64,000 nt of DNA from JAGNXB01 sp942490895 (GCA_942490895.1 CALNZC010000029.1:1-64000), one strand, 5' to 3'; shown: positions 36,211-46,232, numbered from the stretch's first letter. A program made the numbers and translations. Notes: generated by a model from the letters alone, not told the origin.

Positions 36211-38313
36211 ATGAAAGGAACGACTAATCTCATACTGATCATATTCTGCTTCTCGCTTTTCTCCTGCACGGGTCAAAAAGTTGCCGACAAGAGCGGAACC
36301 CATGAATTCACAAATAAATTGATTCATGAAAGCAGTCCTTATCTATTGCAGCACGCGCATAATCCAGTGAACTGGCACCCATGGGGAGAAAAAGCCTTTC
36401 AAAAGGCAAAAGTGGAAAACAAGCTGGTCATTATCAGTATCGGATATGCCGCTTGCCATTGGTGCCATGTTATGGAGCACGAAAGTTTCGAGGATACAGA
36501 AGTGGCGAAATTCATGAATGAACATTTCATTTGCATTAAAGTCGATCGGGAAGAACGGCCAGATGTGGACCAGATCTATATGACCGCGGCTCAACTGATG
36601 ACGGGCAGTGGCGGTTGGCCACTGAATGCTTTGGCCCTGCCCGATGGCAAACCCTTTTATGCCGGCACCTATTTTCCAAAAAAGAGTTGGTTAGAAATGT
36701 TGGATTATTACGTTGGAATTCAATTGAGCAATCCGAAGGCATTGGTCAAACAGGCCAATCAAGTAACTGAAGGGATTCGCAGTTCGGAACTCGTCACCTT
36801 TGTCCAGGATAAGCCCATCGCGTCGATCAATGAGATTCACACACTCTTTGATCAATGGAAACCAAAAATTGACTTTGTGAAAGGTGGGGACAACAGAGCG
36901 CCAAAGTTCCCCATGCCATCGAACTGGGAATACCTTTTGCAGTATCACAATCTCACGCAAAATAAGGAAGCGCTTAATGCTGTGACCACAACTCTGGACA
37001 ATATGGCAATGGGTGGCATTTACGACCAACTGGGCGGGGGTTTTGCACGGTATTCAACGGATGAAGATTGGAAGGTGCCTCACTTCGAAAAAATGCTGTA
37101 CGACAATGCCCAACTCGTCAGCTTATACAGTCATGCATACCAGGTGACTAAAGATCCAGCCTATAAAAAAGTCGTCCTGGAAACACTCCAGTTCATCGAA
37201 ACTGAACTGGCCGCACCAAATGGCGGATTTTATTCTTCTTTAGATGCAGATAGCGAAGGGGAAGAAGGAAAATACTATGTCTGGACGGCAAAAGAAATAA
37301 ATGCCATTCTCAAAGTGGACGCCCCACTGTTTATGGACTACTACAATATGACTAAATCCGGAAACTGGGAACCAGGGAAGAATATCCTGCTTCTGAAGCC
37401 AGAGATTGAGAACCTGCCTAAAAAATATGACCTGACCATTGAAGAGATATTGGCGAAAATAGAAGTGGCAAAGAGCAAAGTCCTTGGCGCTCGTTCCAAA
37501 AGAATAAAGCCAAGATTGGATAACAAGATTTTAACTGCTTGGAATGCACTCATGGTGAAGGGATATAGTGACGCATACCGCGCTTTCGGTATGAAGGAAC
37601 ACAAAGATGTAGCGCTCCAAAATGCTCATTTTCTACTTAAAAACATGCTACTCCCAGATTTTGAAATCATGCGAACCAGTAATGGTGCCCAATCATCGAT
37701 TCAAGGATTCCTGGACGATTATGCGTTTACGATCTCCATGTGTATTTCGATATACCAGATCACATTTGATGAATCCTGGCTCCAACAAGCGAAGCAAATT
37801 ACTGATTACACCCTGAAGTATTTTTTTGACCCCGAATCTGGGATGTTCTTTTATGCCAATAGTCAGTATGCCGATCTCATTGCTCGCAAAATGGAGGTTG
37901 CTGATAATGTCATTCCATCGTCGAACTCTGAAATGGCAAAAAACTTACTCGTATTAGGTCTATACTTTGATGACAAGGCGTACTTGCAAAAAGCGAAACA
38001 AATGATCATCAATGTACAGGATGACATCCACCAAAACATTCGCTATTACTCCAATTGGGGAGGCGTAGAGTTGCAATTCATCAAACCTCCAACAGAAGTC
38101 GCAATCCTCGGTCAGAATTTTGAACAATTAAGAATGAAAATGGACAAACACTACCTGCCCAATTCCATATTCATGGGTGGCGACCAGGAGGGAGCACTTC
38201 CTCTCCTGGAAAATAAACTTGTCCCCGATCGTACTACCATCTATGTTTGTCAGAATAAGGTGTGCAAACTGCCCACCACAAATGTGGAAGAAGCCCTCAA
38301 GCAAATAGATTAA
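36211..38313 (+). CDS. YyaL/DUF255 thioredoxin-domain lipoprotein
   Basis: A 700-aa protein of the YyaL/SSP411 (spermatogenesis-associated protein 20) family. A lipoprotein signal (MKGTTNLILIIFCFSLFSC) precedes the DUF255 thioredoxin-like domain (about 30-195) with L-L-Q-H-A-H-N-P-V-N-W, the C-H-W-C-H redox motif near 80-86, and G-G-W-P-L-N. An alpha/alpha-barrel domain (about 200-690) like those of cellobiose epimerases follows. Family members are often cytoplasmic; here a lipidation signal puts it in the envelope. Its reaction is not established. Confidence 0.9.
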   Translation: MKGTTNLILIIFCFSLFSCTGQKVADKSGTHEFTNKLIHESSPYLLQHAHNPVNWHPWGEKAFQKAKVENKLVIISIGYAACHWCHVMEHESFEDTEVAKFMNEHFICIKVDREERPDVDQIYMTAAQLMTGSGGWPLNALALPDGKPFYAGTYFPKKSWLEMLDYYVGIQLSNPKALVKQANQVTEGIRSSELVTFVQDKPIASINEIHTLFDQWKPKIDFVKGGDNRAPKFPMPSNWEYLLQYHNLTQNKEALNAVTTTLDNMAMGGIYDQLGGGFARYSTDEDWKVPHFEKMLYDNAQLVSLYSHAYQVTKDPAYKKVVLETLQFIETELAAPNGGFYSSLDADSEGEEGKYYVWTAKEINAILKVDAPLFMDYYNMTKSGNWEPGKNILLLKPEIENLPKKYDLTIEEILAKIEVAKSKVLGARSKRIKPRLDNKILTAWNALMVKGYSDAYRAFGMKEHKDVALQNAHFLLKNMLLPDFEIMRTSNGAQSSIQGFLDDYAFTISMCISIYQITFDESWLQQAKQITDYTLKYFFDPESGMFFYANSQYADLIARKMEVADNVIPSSNSEMAKNLLVLGLYFDDKAYLQKAKQMIINVQDDIHQNIRYYSNWGGVELQFIKPPTEVAILGQNFEQLRMKMDKHYLPNSIFMGGDQEGALPLLENKLVPDRTTIYVCQNKVCKLPTTNVEEALKQID

Positions 38314-38710
38314 ACACCACCAGAATCAAATCTTCTTACTTCCATTTTCAGTCCGTGGTATTCAGCATTTGAAATGACCCAAACCTAATCCAATATTCCC
38401 CAATACCTGCTGTGTAGCTTGTCTGCATCTGGACATAGCGCCTTCATCACCTTCGTCTAGGTTCAGCCTTTTATGTCTGTCTCACTTTTCACAAAATTCA
38501 TTCGCACATTCGTAAAGTGGTTTCCAACAGATTGGCAAGGCAGCTAAAGCAGCCGGTACGATTCTTCACTTCCGACTTCCGATTTCATTCCACCGTCCTC
38601 AGTTGTGAACACCTTGGGCCCCTCCGTCACTTCGTCTGTCCGTCCCTGAGTCTCTAAGTCTCGTCCGAATACCTCAGAACCACTACCTTAGTCCTCGCCA
38701 AAACCTGTAC
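38314..38710. other. intergenic stretch with repeat-like words
   Basis: No gene. Short reused words of the kind seen in the repeat clusters occur near 38,565-38,660 (ACTTCCGACTTCCGATTTC and runs like CTCTAAGTCTCGTCCG). A weak TACCTTAG box (one mismatch to TAnnTTTG) lies about 30 bases before the ATG of the TPR protein. Confidence 0.4.
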
Positions 38711-40687
38711 ATGGCCGCGAAGAAGAAAACAACCTCGAAATCCACTGTGTCTGGCACCTCACCAACTTCCCAGCCATCGACATCCTTCCTGTTGCAATAT
38801 GCCCCCTGGCTGGTCGCAGCCCTGGGGTTTGCCCTTTACCTGAATACATTCTTTCACGACTATGCCCTGGATGATGCGATCGTCATCACAGAGAACATGT
38901 TCACCCAGGAAGGCGTCAGTGGCATACCTGGCCTGGCTAAATACGATACCTTCTACGGCTTTTTTAAAGAGGAAGGCAAGGCCAATCTGGTCGCTGGAGG
39001 CCGATACCGCCCGCTGACACCCATCTTGTTTGCCATCGAGCAAACCATCTTTGGTGGAAGCCCATTCATGAGCCATTTGATCAATGCCCTGCTCTATGGC
39101 GCCCTCTGCGCTTTGCTCTTCTTTACCCTTCAGACGTTGCTCCACGGGCGGATGGATCGCAAGGAAGCCACCTGGATTGCACTTCTGGCAGCCGGACTCT
39201 TTGCCGCCCACCCCCTGCATACCGAAGTCGTGGCCAATATCAAAGGCCGGGATGAGATCCTGACCCTCCTTGGCAGCCTGGCAGCCTGGTGGGGATCACT
39301 CCAGGCATTCGATAAAAAAAGACCCGGCCTTGTCTTTGCAGCGGCAGGGTGCCTCTTTCTGGCCCTGCTCAGCAAGGAAAATGCGATCACGTTTCTGGCT
39401 ATCATCCCGGTATCTCTCTGGTTTTTTCGCGTGGAGTGGAATCCTTCACGGATCATCTCCCTCTGGCCTCTGGCTATCGCCACCCTGGCCTTCCTGATGA
39501 TCCGAGGAGCCGTGATCGGGTGGGGAACAGGAGAACCACCCCTTGAGATGCTGAATAATCCCTTTGTCAAACTGGTGGGCAACCAATACGTGGCCTTCAG
39601 TGGTGCTGAACGCTGGGGCACCATCCTGGTCACCCTGCTTCTATACCTCAAGCTCCTGGTTTGGCCAATGCCCCTCACCCACGACTACTATCCTCGTCAC
39701 ATTGCCATTCATGACCTGGGAGATCCATTGGTCTGGTTGAGCATTCTCCTTCATCTGGCACTCCTGATCACCATCATTCGTGGGTGGAAGTCCCGCTCAT
39801 TGCCATCTTTCGCGGCCTTCTACTACCTCGCCACCTTGTCCATCGTATCCAACATCGTCTTTCCAGTAGGAACGAATATGTCAGAGCGTTTTCTCTTTAT
39901 GCCCTCCGTCGGTTTTACCCTCTTCCTGGGATGGTACATCTACACACGATTAAAAGATAAGGGACCAGCAATTACCTGGGGCTTAACCTCTGTCGTTATC
40001 CTCCTTTGGAGTGCCCAGACTATCGCCCGAAACCCTGTCTGGAAGAATAATTACACACTCTTCACGACTGATGTCAACACCTCTGTGAACAGTGCCAAAC
40101 TACAGAACGCTACCGGAGGCGAACTGATCACCCAGGCTATCCTCCCTGCCAATGAACCACGCAGAGAGGCCATGATCCGTGAGGCCATCACCCATCTCAC
40201 CAAAGCCATCGAGATCCATCCAGGATACAAGAATGCCTGTCTGCTCCTGGGCAATGCCCACAATTACCTGAAGGAATACCCGACGGCCATCCAATGGTAC
40301 CAACAGGCCCTCCAGCTCGATCCCAATTACCGGGAAGCCACCAGCAATATGCAGATTACCTATCGAGAAGCTGGACGATATATGGGTGAGGTCCAGAATG
40401 ACCTGCCGGCATCCATCGACTACCTCCAAAAAGCACTATCCCTCAAATCGGATGATTTTGAGACCAACCGCCTGCTGGGGATTGCTTTTGGAATCGGACG
40501 CCAACATGAGGAAGCTGTCCGCTATTTCACCCGTGCATTGGAGATCCAACCCGACAACGCCGAACTCATGGTCTATCTGGGCAACACCTGGTTTAATGCG
40601 GGTGATCCGCTCAAAGGGAATGCCTGGCATGACAAGGCTCGCCATCAGGATCCACAGGTTTTTGAGAATTTGGGTGTCAAGAAATAG
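38711..40687 (+). CDS. TMTC-like multi-pass membrane TPR protein
   Basis: A 658-aa integral membrane protein. A lysine/serine-rich cytoplasmic N terminus is followed by about ten transmembrane helices (about 27-430) with H-D-Y-A-L-D-D, G-R-Y-R-P-L-T, A-H-P-L-H-T-E-V and an A-N-I-K-G-R-D-E motif. These are diagnostic of the TMTC/DUF1736 group of GT-C-fold putative mannosyltransferases. The C terminus has four or five tetratricopeptide repeats (about 490-645, beginning LTKAIEIHPGYKNACLLLGN). In eukaryotes TMTC proteins transfer O-mannose; whether bacterial versions glycosylate a protein is unknown. The H-D-Y-A-L-D-D acidic motif fits the metal-binding site. Confidence 0.88.
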   Translation: MAAKKKTTSKSTVSGTSPTSQPSTSFLLQYAPWLVAALGFALYLNTFFHDYALDDAIVITENMFTQEGVSGIPGLAKYDTFYGFFKEEGKANLVAGGRYRPLTPILFAIEQTIFGGSPFMSHLINALLYGALCALLFFTLQTLLHGRMDRKEATWIALLAAGLFAAHPLHTEVVANIKGRDEILTLLGSLAAWWGSLQAFDKKRPGLVFAAAGCLFLALLSKENAITFLAIIPVSLWFFRVEWNPSRIISLWPLAIATLAFLMIRGAVIGWGTGEPPLEMLNNPFVKLVGNQYVAFSGAERWGTILVTLLLYLKLLVWPMPLTHDYYPRHIAIHDLGDPLVWLSILLHLALLITIIRGWKSRSLPSFAAFYYLATLSIVSNIVFPVGTNMSERFLFMPSVGFTLFLGWYIYTRLKDKGPAITWGLTSVVILLWSAQTIARNPVWKNNYTLFTTDVNTSVNSAKLQNATGGELITQAILPANEPRREAMIREAITHLTKAIEIHPGYKNACLLLGNAHNYLKEYPTAIQWYQQALQLDPNYREATSNMQITYREAGRYMGEVQNDLPASIDYLQKALSLKSDDFETNRLLGIAFGIGRQHEEAVRYFTRALEIQPDNAELMVYLGNTWFNAGDPLKGNAWHDKARHQDPQVFENLGVKK

Positions 40688-40834
40688 GGTGCTCATATCG
40701 CCATTCCATCGCTTATTTAGTATCCTTGCCCTCAAGCTCATACCAACCCGTCTCCGATTGCGTTTTCTTCCCAATCCCAACGCATACAGTCGACCCATGA
40801 ATCTGCATCAACCCACTCAGAACCCTTCGTTTTT

Positions 40835-43798
40835 ATGAACCACAATCGGTGGATACTGCGGGTCGTCTCACTTGGCATTCTCATGGGAAGCTTGCCGCTG
40901 CTGGCCAATTTCGGCTATACCAGCATCCACTACTATTCAGAACGCCAGTCCATTCTCGAGACAAATTGGGCTGATTCCGTGTATGCCCGCCTCACTGTAC
41001 GTGAACGAATCGGCCAGCTCTTTATGATCCGGGCTCATTCGGATAAGGGACCCGCTTATGAGGAACATGTCGCCGATCAGATCCGAGAATATGGCGTCGG
41101 GGGTCTGTGTTTCTTCCAGGGCACTCCACGGCACCAGGCCGAGTTGACAAATGCCTACCAGTCCATCAGTGCCGTCCCCCTCATGATCGCCATGGATGCC
41201 GAATGGGGCCTGGGTATGCGCCTGGACGGACCGGAAGTGATGGACTTTCCCAGACAGATCACTCTGGGTGCAATTGAAGATGACCACCTGATCTATCAAA
41301 TGGGCCGGGAGATCGCCCGCCAATTAAGAAGGGTTGGAACGCAGATCAATTTTGCTCCGGTTGCCGACATCAACAACAATCCTGACAACCCTGTCATCAA
41401 TTTCCGCTCCTTCGGAGAAGATCGCATCCGGGTAGCTGAAAAGTGCACAGCCTATATGCAGGGTCTACAAGACGGCCAAGTCATGGCCTGCGCCAAGCAT
41501 TTCCCGGGGCATGGAGATACCGATACCGACTCCCACGAGGCATTGCCGATCATCCTCCACAACCGTCAGCGCCTGGACAGCATCGAGCTTTACCCCTTCC
41601 GCCAGCTGGCAGCCAAAGGATTGCAGAGTGTGATGGTCGCCCATTTGAGTATTCCTGCACTTGACAATGCTTTTCAGCTGCCTACTACTTTGTCTGCCCT
41701 CACTGTACAACACCTCCTGCGCGAAGAGATTGGATTTGAAGGCATCATTTTTACGGATGGCATGGAAATGAAAGGGGTCACTCAGTTTGCGAACAAGGGG
41801 GAAGCTGAATGGCGAGCTCTGGCAGCTGGAAATGATGTCATTCTCTTACCTGCAGACCTGCCTCGGGCCGTCGAACGCATCCAGGAAGCCCTCCAGACGG
41901 GTGAACTCACCCTGCCTCAACTGGAAGGACACGTCAAACGCATCCTGAAGGCCAAGTATAGACTGGGTCTGGCCAATCTCACACCCATTGACCTCACCAA
42001 CCTGGAAGAGGACCTCTACACTCCATCCGCCAGAGCAATCCAGTCTCGGCTGATCGAACAAGCCCTCACTCTGGTTCGAAACAAACAGTCCTTTCTTCCC
42101 CTCAAAGACCTCCCTTCTCTCAATATTGCGGCCCTCAATATTGGGGACACACTCAATAACCCCTTTCAGCAAACCCTGGCCCGGTATACCAACCTTCCTC
42201 GCTATGCTGCACCAAATGCATTTAGCCTGCAAGCGATGCAAATGTGGAAGGACCAGTTAAAAGATGTGGATGCTGTGATCGTGGGTTTATTCGGACTGTC
42301 TTCCTATCCGAAAAACAATTTTGGCATCACTGCATCAACCGTCGAATTTCTTGACTTGCTCGCTCGGGAAACCCGGGTCATCCTGGTCCATTTTGGCAAC
42401 CCGTATGGCCTTCGGAATTTTGATGAATTCCCGTGGATCGTCCAAGCCTATCAGTCAGATGTAGTCACTCAGACCATCACAGCAGAAGGCCTGATGGGTC
42501 ACCATATCTTCCAGGGGCGCCTGCCCGTCACCTCCAGTCCGCGCATGCGTGCCGGAGATGGCAAATATGGAGACAATCTCTTTCGATTGGGGTATACCTG
42601 TCCCGAACTCGTCGGTATGTCGATGGATACGCTAAGCCAGATTGATGCAGTGATCGATCAGATGATTGCAGACCAGGCGGCTCCGGGAGGTCAATTGCTG
42701 GTCATCAAAAACCGGAAGGTGGTCATCGATCGTGCTTTTGGCCGCCAGACCTATGACACCACCAGTCTGCCGATCACCCCACAAACCATTTACGATCTGG
42801 CTTCCATCACCAAGGCTGCGGCGACCACCCTGGCTGTGATGAAACTCGTCGACCAGGGGATCATCAATACCGATCAACCGCTCAGTTTATACCTGCCCGA
42901 ATGTCGGAACAAGCCTACGGCTTCCATTCTGGTAAGAGATCTGCTCACTCATACCAGTGGCATGCCCGCCTGGATCCCGTTCTATGAAAAGACCCTCAAG
43001 CGGAACCGACCCTCCAGGAGATATTACACGTCATCCCCTACTCCTGGATTTCAGGTACCCGTGGCTGATGATCTTTTCCTGAAGGATACCTATCGAGATG
43101 AGGTTTGGGAGATCATCCTGGATGCTCGACCAAAGAAAGCAGGACGATATGTCTACAGCGACCTCGGTTTCATGCTCCTCCAACGCATGGTCGAAGCGGT
43201 CACGGAACAACCCCTTGATCAATATGTCAACCAGACATTTTATCAGCCGATGGGCCTGACATCCATGTCCTTCCATCCACTGGCGAATCACCAGCGTGAC
43301 CAGATCGCACCGACTGAACACGATACTTATTATCGCATGCAAGACATCCAGGGCCATGTGCATGATATGGCTTCAGCGATGTTAGGCGGAGTAGCTGGCC
43401 ATGCCGGACTGTTCTCCTCCGCTGAAGACCTGGGGATCCTCTTTCAAATGTTACTGAATGACGGGGTCTATGGCGGCATCCGATTTCTCAAACCATACAC
43501 TATTCGCAAGTTTACCACCCGTTGTCCGGACTGCCCCCGCCGGGGAATGGGCTTCGACATGAAGGACCAGGATGGACACAATAGCCATGTCTCAGAATGG
43601 GTGTCAGACCGCGCTTTTGGCCATCTTGGCTTTACCGGGACCTGTGTTTGGGCCGATCCGGAGCATGACCTCATCTTTATCTTTCTATCGAATCGGACGT
43701 GGCCCAAAATGACTCCGAACAAACTGCAGCAAGGGCGTTATCGCCAGAAGATCCAGTCCATCATCTACCGGTCCCTCCTTCAAAATCCTCCTTCATGA
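40835..43798 (+). CDS. glycoside hydrolase family 3 / serine beta-lactamase-fold fusion
   Basis: A 987-aa exported fusion. The N-terminal membrane anchor or signal (RWILRVVSLGILMGSLPLLA) precedes a GH3 NagZ-like domain (about 50-375) with the K-H-F-P-G-H-G-D-T-D-T-D-S-H loop at ~221-234 and the nucleophile aspartate in F-T-D-G-M-E-M-K-G-V (~306). A middle alpha/beta domain (380-600) is followed by a class C beta-lactamase/DD-peptidase-like domain (about 610-980) with the S-x-x-K serine in A-S-I-T-K (~654), H-T-S-G, the Y-S-D motif (~773) and H-L-G-F-T-G-T. The fusion suggests joint turnover of peptidoglycan glycan and peptide parts (inference). It ends in an ATGA overlap with the LolC/E-type permease gene. 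Confidence 0.92.
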   Translation: MNHNRWILRVVSLGILMGSLPLLANFGYTSIHYYSERQSILETNWADSVYARLTVRERIGQLFMIRAHSDKGPAYEEHVADQIREYGVGGLCFFQGTPRHQAELTNAYQSISAVPLMIAMDAEWGLGMRLDGPEVMDFPRQITLGAIEDDHLIYQMGREIARQLRRVGTQINFAPVADINNNPDNPVINFRSFGEDRIRVAEKCTAYMQGLQDGQVMACAKHFPGHGDTDTDSHEALPIILHNRQRLDSIELYPFRQLAAKGLQSVMVAHLSIPALDNAFQLPTTLSALTVQHLLREEIGFEGIIFTDGMEMKGVTQFANKGEAEWRALAAGNDVILLPADLPRAVERIQEALQTGELTLPQLEGHVKRILKAKYRLGLANLTPIDLTNLEEDLYTPSARAIQSRLIEQALTLVRNKQSFLPLKDLPSLNIAALNIGDTLNNPFQQTLARYTNLPRYAAPNAFSLQAMQMWKDQLKDVDAVIVGLFGLSSYPKNNFGITASTVEFLDLLARETRVILVHFGNPYGLRNFDEFPWIVQAYQSDVVTQTITAEGLMGHHIFQGRLPVTSSPRMRAGDGKYGDNLFRLGYTCPELVGMSMDTLSQIDAVIDQMIADQAAPGGQLLVIKNRKVVIDRAFGRQTYDTTSLPITPQTIYDLASITKAAATTLAVMKLVDQGIINTDQPLSLYLPECRNKPTASILVRDLLTHTSGMPAWIPFYEKTLKRNRPSRRYYTSSPTPGFQVPVADDLFLKDTYRDEVWEIILDARPKKAGRYVYSDLGFMLLQRMVEAVTEQPLDQYVNQTFYQPMGLTSMSFHPLANHQRDQIAPTEHDTYYRMQDIQGHVHDMASAMLGGVAGHAGLFSSAEDLGILFQMLLNDGVYGGIRFLKPYTIRKFTTRCPDCPRRGMGFDMKDQDGHNSHVSEWVSDRAFGHLGFTGTCVWADPEHDLIFIFLSNRTWPKMTPNKLQQGRYRQKIQSIIYRSLLQNPPS

Positions 43799-45012
43799 GG
43801 TTTTCCTCATTTCTGGCATTCCGGTATTTGTTTGCCCGCAAATCCACAAATGTCATCCATCTGCTGGCAGGTCTTTCCATTCTGGGAATGGGAATCGGAG
43901 CGGCAGCTCTGGTGTTGGTGATGGCTGTCTTCAACGGGTTTGAATCCCTGGTATTTGGTCTCTCCAATCAGTTTAACCCGGATATCCACATTAGTCCACG
44001 CGAGGGGAAGACGTTCTATCCGGATAGTCTCTGGCTCACTCAATTACAACAGGATCCATCCGTCATTGCCATCAGCCATGTGCTGGAGGAAAACGCATTG
44101 TTCGCCTATGGAGAAGTCCAGGATATCGGCGTATTAAAAGGAGTTGACAAAACCTACTCGGGAGTTACTGATATCGATTCGTTTATACTGGCCGGCAAAT
44201 GGACTCTGGACGATCCTGCCGGATCTGTAGGGATGATCGGAGCAGGTATGGCCTCCAAGCTGGGTGTGGACACCCGGGATGTTTTTGAGTCCCTGGTCGT
44301 ATATATGCCCAACCGAAAAAGAACCGGCCCCTTTGATCAACCTTTCCTGCGTCGCTTCCTACCCGCTGCAGGTATCTTCTCCATCCAACCGGAGGTCGAC
44401 TTGCAATATGTGTTAACTGATCTGGACTTCGTCCAAGCAATCACGGGCCAACGAGGGGCCTTAAGCGCATTGGAAATTGCCATTCAACCGGATGGAAATG
44501 CAAAACAAACCGTAAACCGATTACAGGCAATCGTCGGATCGGGTTTTGTGGTCAAGGATCGCATTGGCCAGGAGGAATCCTTCCTGCGCATTATGAATAT
44601 TGAAAAATGGGTCGCTTTTGCTATCATGTGCCTTTTCCTCCTGCTCGTTGCCTTTAATATCGCCGGAACACTCTGGATGATGGTCACAGAAAAGCGGCCG
44701 GATATTGCCATTCTCAAGACGATGGGTGCCACCAGCTTTCAAATCCAGAAGATTTTCCTCTATAATGGCTTCCTTCTCTGTGGAGTGGCCTTTATTCTCG
44801 GGACCGTAGCCGCCCTGACGTTTTATGGGCTCCAACAGAACTATGGCCTGATCCCTGTACCACCTGGCTTTATCATCGATGCCTATCCCATGGAGATCCG
44901 CTGGCCCGATTTTATTGTCGTCCTGATTACCGTACTGTCTATCGGCAGTCTGGCTGCATGGTTACCCGCACGACGTGCCGCCCGGGTAGATGCCATCATC
45001 CAAGGAGAATAA
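43795..45012 (+). CDS. LolC/LolE-type FtsX-like permease
   Basis: A 405-aa inner-membrane permease. The start at 43,795 (MRFSSFLAFRYLF) overlaps the upstream TGA in an ATGA, which implies translational coupling. There is a first transmembrane segment (about 22-50, H-L-L-A-G-L-S-I-L-G-M-G), a large periplasmic domain (about 50-275), and three C-terminal helices with the family motif E-K-R-P-D-I-A-I-L-K-T-M-G-A-T. The layout matches LolC/E, the pair that extracts lipoproteins for LolA; the ATPase is not adjacent. A MacB-like role cannot be excluded. Confidence 0.9.
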   Translation: MRFSSFLAFRYLFARKSTNVIHLLAGLSILGMGIGAAALVLVMAVFNGFESLVFGLSNQFNPDIHISPREGKTFYPDSLWLTQLQQDPSVIAISHVLEENALFAYGEVQDIGVLKGVDKTYSGVTDIDSFILAGKWTLDDPAGSVGMIGAGMASKLGVDTRDVFESLVVYMPNRKRTGPFDQPFLRRFLPAAGIFSIQPEVDLQYVLTDLDFVQAITGQRGALSALEIAIQPDGNAKQTVNRLQAIVGSGFVVKDRIGQEESFLRIMNIEKWVAFAIMCLFLLLVAFNIAGTLWMMVTEKRPDIAILKTMGATSFQIQKIFLYNGFLLCGVAFILGTVAALTFYGLQQNYGLIPVPPGFIIDAYPMEIRWPDFIVVLITVLSIGSLAAWLPARRAARVDAIIQGE

Positions 45013-45028
45013 AGGAGTGCCAATGACT

Positions 45029-45670
45029 GGAGTTGGGTATTGGGCCTTGGGTATTGGCGATCCCCGTGGTTCGAATGATCAGTTATTTCGTTCAGGCGTT
45101 ATTGCGTTATTTCGAAGGGCTATGGACCGTGGACTGAGGATCGAGGGCCGAGGGATGCGGACAGATCTTGTCCAGACTGATGGAGGAAAGACTGGGGACG
45201 GGAACCGTTCAGTCGATATTTCGTTATTGGGCTATTTCGACAATCCAACGGTCAACTCGAATCAGGCAAGCACAATCTTGGAACCAGGAACTTGGAACGC
45301 AGGAACTTGGAATGAGTGCCGTGGGCTGGAGTTGGGTAGTGGGCCTTGGGTATTGGCGATCCCCGTGGTTCGAATGATCAGTTATTTCGTTCAGGCGTTA
45401 TTTTGTTATTTCGAAGGGCTATGGACTGAGGATCGAGGGCCGAGGGATGAGGACAGATCTTGTCCAGACTGATGGAGGAAAGACTGGGGACGGGAGCCGT
45501 TCAGTCGATATTTCGTTATTGGGCTATTTCGACAATCCAACGGTCAACTCGAATCAGGCAAGCACAATCTTGGAACTTGGAACTTGGAACGCAGGAACTT
45601 GGAATGAGTGCCGTGGGCTGGAGTTGGGTATTGGGCCTTGAGTATTGGCGATCCCCGTGGTTCGAATGAA
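45029..45670. repeat. tandem repeat of about 295 bp (two copies plus a partial third)
   Basis: A unit starting ggagttgggtattgggcc at 45,029 recurs at 45,328 and 45,620, with periods of 299 and 292. The second copy is almost identical except for a small loss near 45,420 (about 7 bases) and scattered substitutions; the third stops near 45,670. Inside each unit are words found in the other repeat clusters: GTTATTTCG, CGGTCAACTCGAATCAGGCA, AAGCACAATCTTGGAAC. Open frames in it are repeat-derived (they recur in each copy). Confidence 0.85.
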
Positions 45671-45850
45671 GCGTTATTGCGTTAAGGCGTTATTTCTGGG
45701 GACAGAAACCACCTTCACGTTGAACATTGAACTGGCTCCCCGAGACTTCGGGGACGCCTTGAACGTTGGACCTCCAGGCCTGGTACTCAGGTGCCCAGTA
45801 GTTGACAACTTGGAATCAGGAACTTGGAACGCAGGAACGTTTAAAGCCCC
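45670..45850. repeat. modular repeat tail of cluster 3
   Basis: Words such as TTGAACATTGAACTGG, GAACTTGGAACGCAGGAACG and an AGGCGTTATTTCTGGGG fragment continue the modular pattern up to the promoter box at 45,861. No gene is supported here. Confidence 0.55.
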
Positions 45851-45860
45851 CCAAGTTTCC

Positions 45861-45868
45861 TACTTTTG
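45861..45868 (+). promoter_or_regulatory. TAnnTTTG minus-7 box before the 118-aa protein
   Basis: TACTTTTG fits the Bacteroidota minus-7 consensus. Its last base is 7 bases before the ATG at 45,876, so the transcript would be leaderless or nearly so. It supports that start over longer frames running back into the repeats. Confidence 0.5.
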
Positions 45869-45875
45869 CCCTTCA

Positions 45876-46232
45876 ATGGAAGAATGGGAACTGGATTTCG
45901 GCTGGCTGGAAGTACGTACCAAGATCAAAGAATCTCTGGGCCACGACTCTTTGCCCAACATGAATGCCATCCTGTTACTCATCGGTGTCCAGGAACTGGG
46001 ACGAGTCCAACCCATCTTTACAAAGGAGGAGAAACAGGACCTCATGCACATTGCCGTTTGCCACTTGCTCAGTCTCGAAGGCTACTATAGCTTTACCGGA
46101 TTGGATGCCGATGGATGGCCACACTATGAACAGATCCGCATTCACGATACCACTGGATTGAAAACCCAGGAAGAATGGCTCAAACGCCTCATCATCCGTT
46201 ATTTTCGCGCTTCAGAATCCGAAGTATTATGA
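45876..46232 (+). CDS. small conserved protein of unknown function
   Basis: A 118-aa cytosolic protein (MEEWELDFGWLEVRTKIKE...). It has an R-x-K-I-K-E-S-L-G segment, N-A-I-L-L-L-I-G-V-Q-E-L-G-R, and a Y-Y-S-F-T-G-L-D-A-D-G-W-P-H-Y pattern that resembles conserved small Bacteroidota proteins without assigned function. The start at 45,876 is supported by the TACTTTTG box just upstream; the longer frame from 45,645 is made of translated repeats. Its stop overlaps the next ATG (ATGA at 46,229-46,232), so it is coupled to the cyclophilin gene. Confidence 0.75.
   Translation: MEEWELDFGWLEVRTKIKESLGHDSLPNMNAILLLIGVQELGRVQPIFTKEEKQDLMHIAVCHLLSLEGYYSFTGLDADGWPHYEQIRIHDTTGLKTQEEWLKRLIIRYFRASESEVL

Noticed and set aside
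45060..45080. GGTTCGAATG as a T-arm of a tRNA in the tandem repeats
   Set aside because: No acceptor or anticodon arms can be folded around it; it is part of the repeat unit.
45168..45669. Repeated ORFs of ~65-70 aa in the tandem repeat
   Set aside because: They recur because the DNA repeats; no protein-level constraint is visible.
45029..45670. CRISPR-like array in the repeat clusters
   Set aside because: Repeats are irregular in length and order, spacers are not of uniform size, and no cas genes are present.
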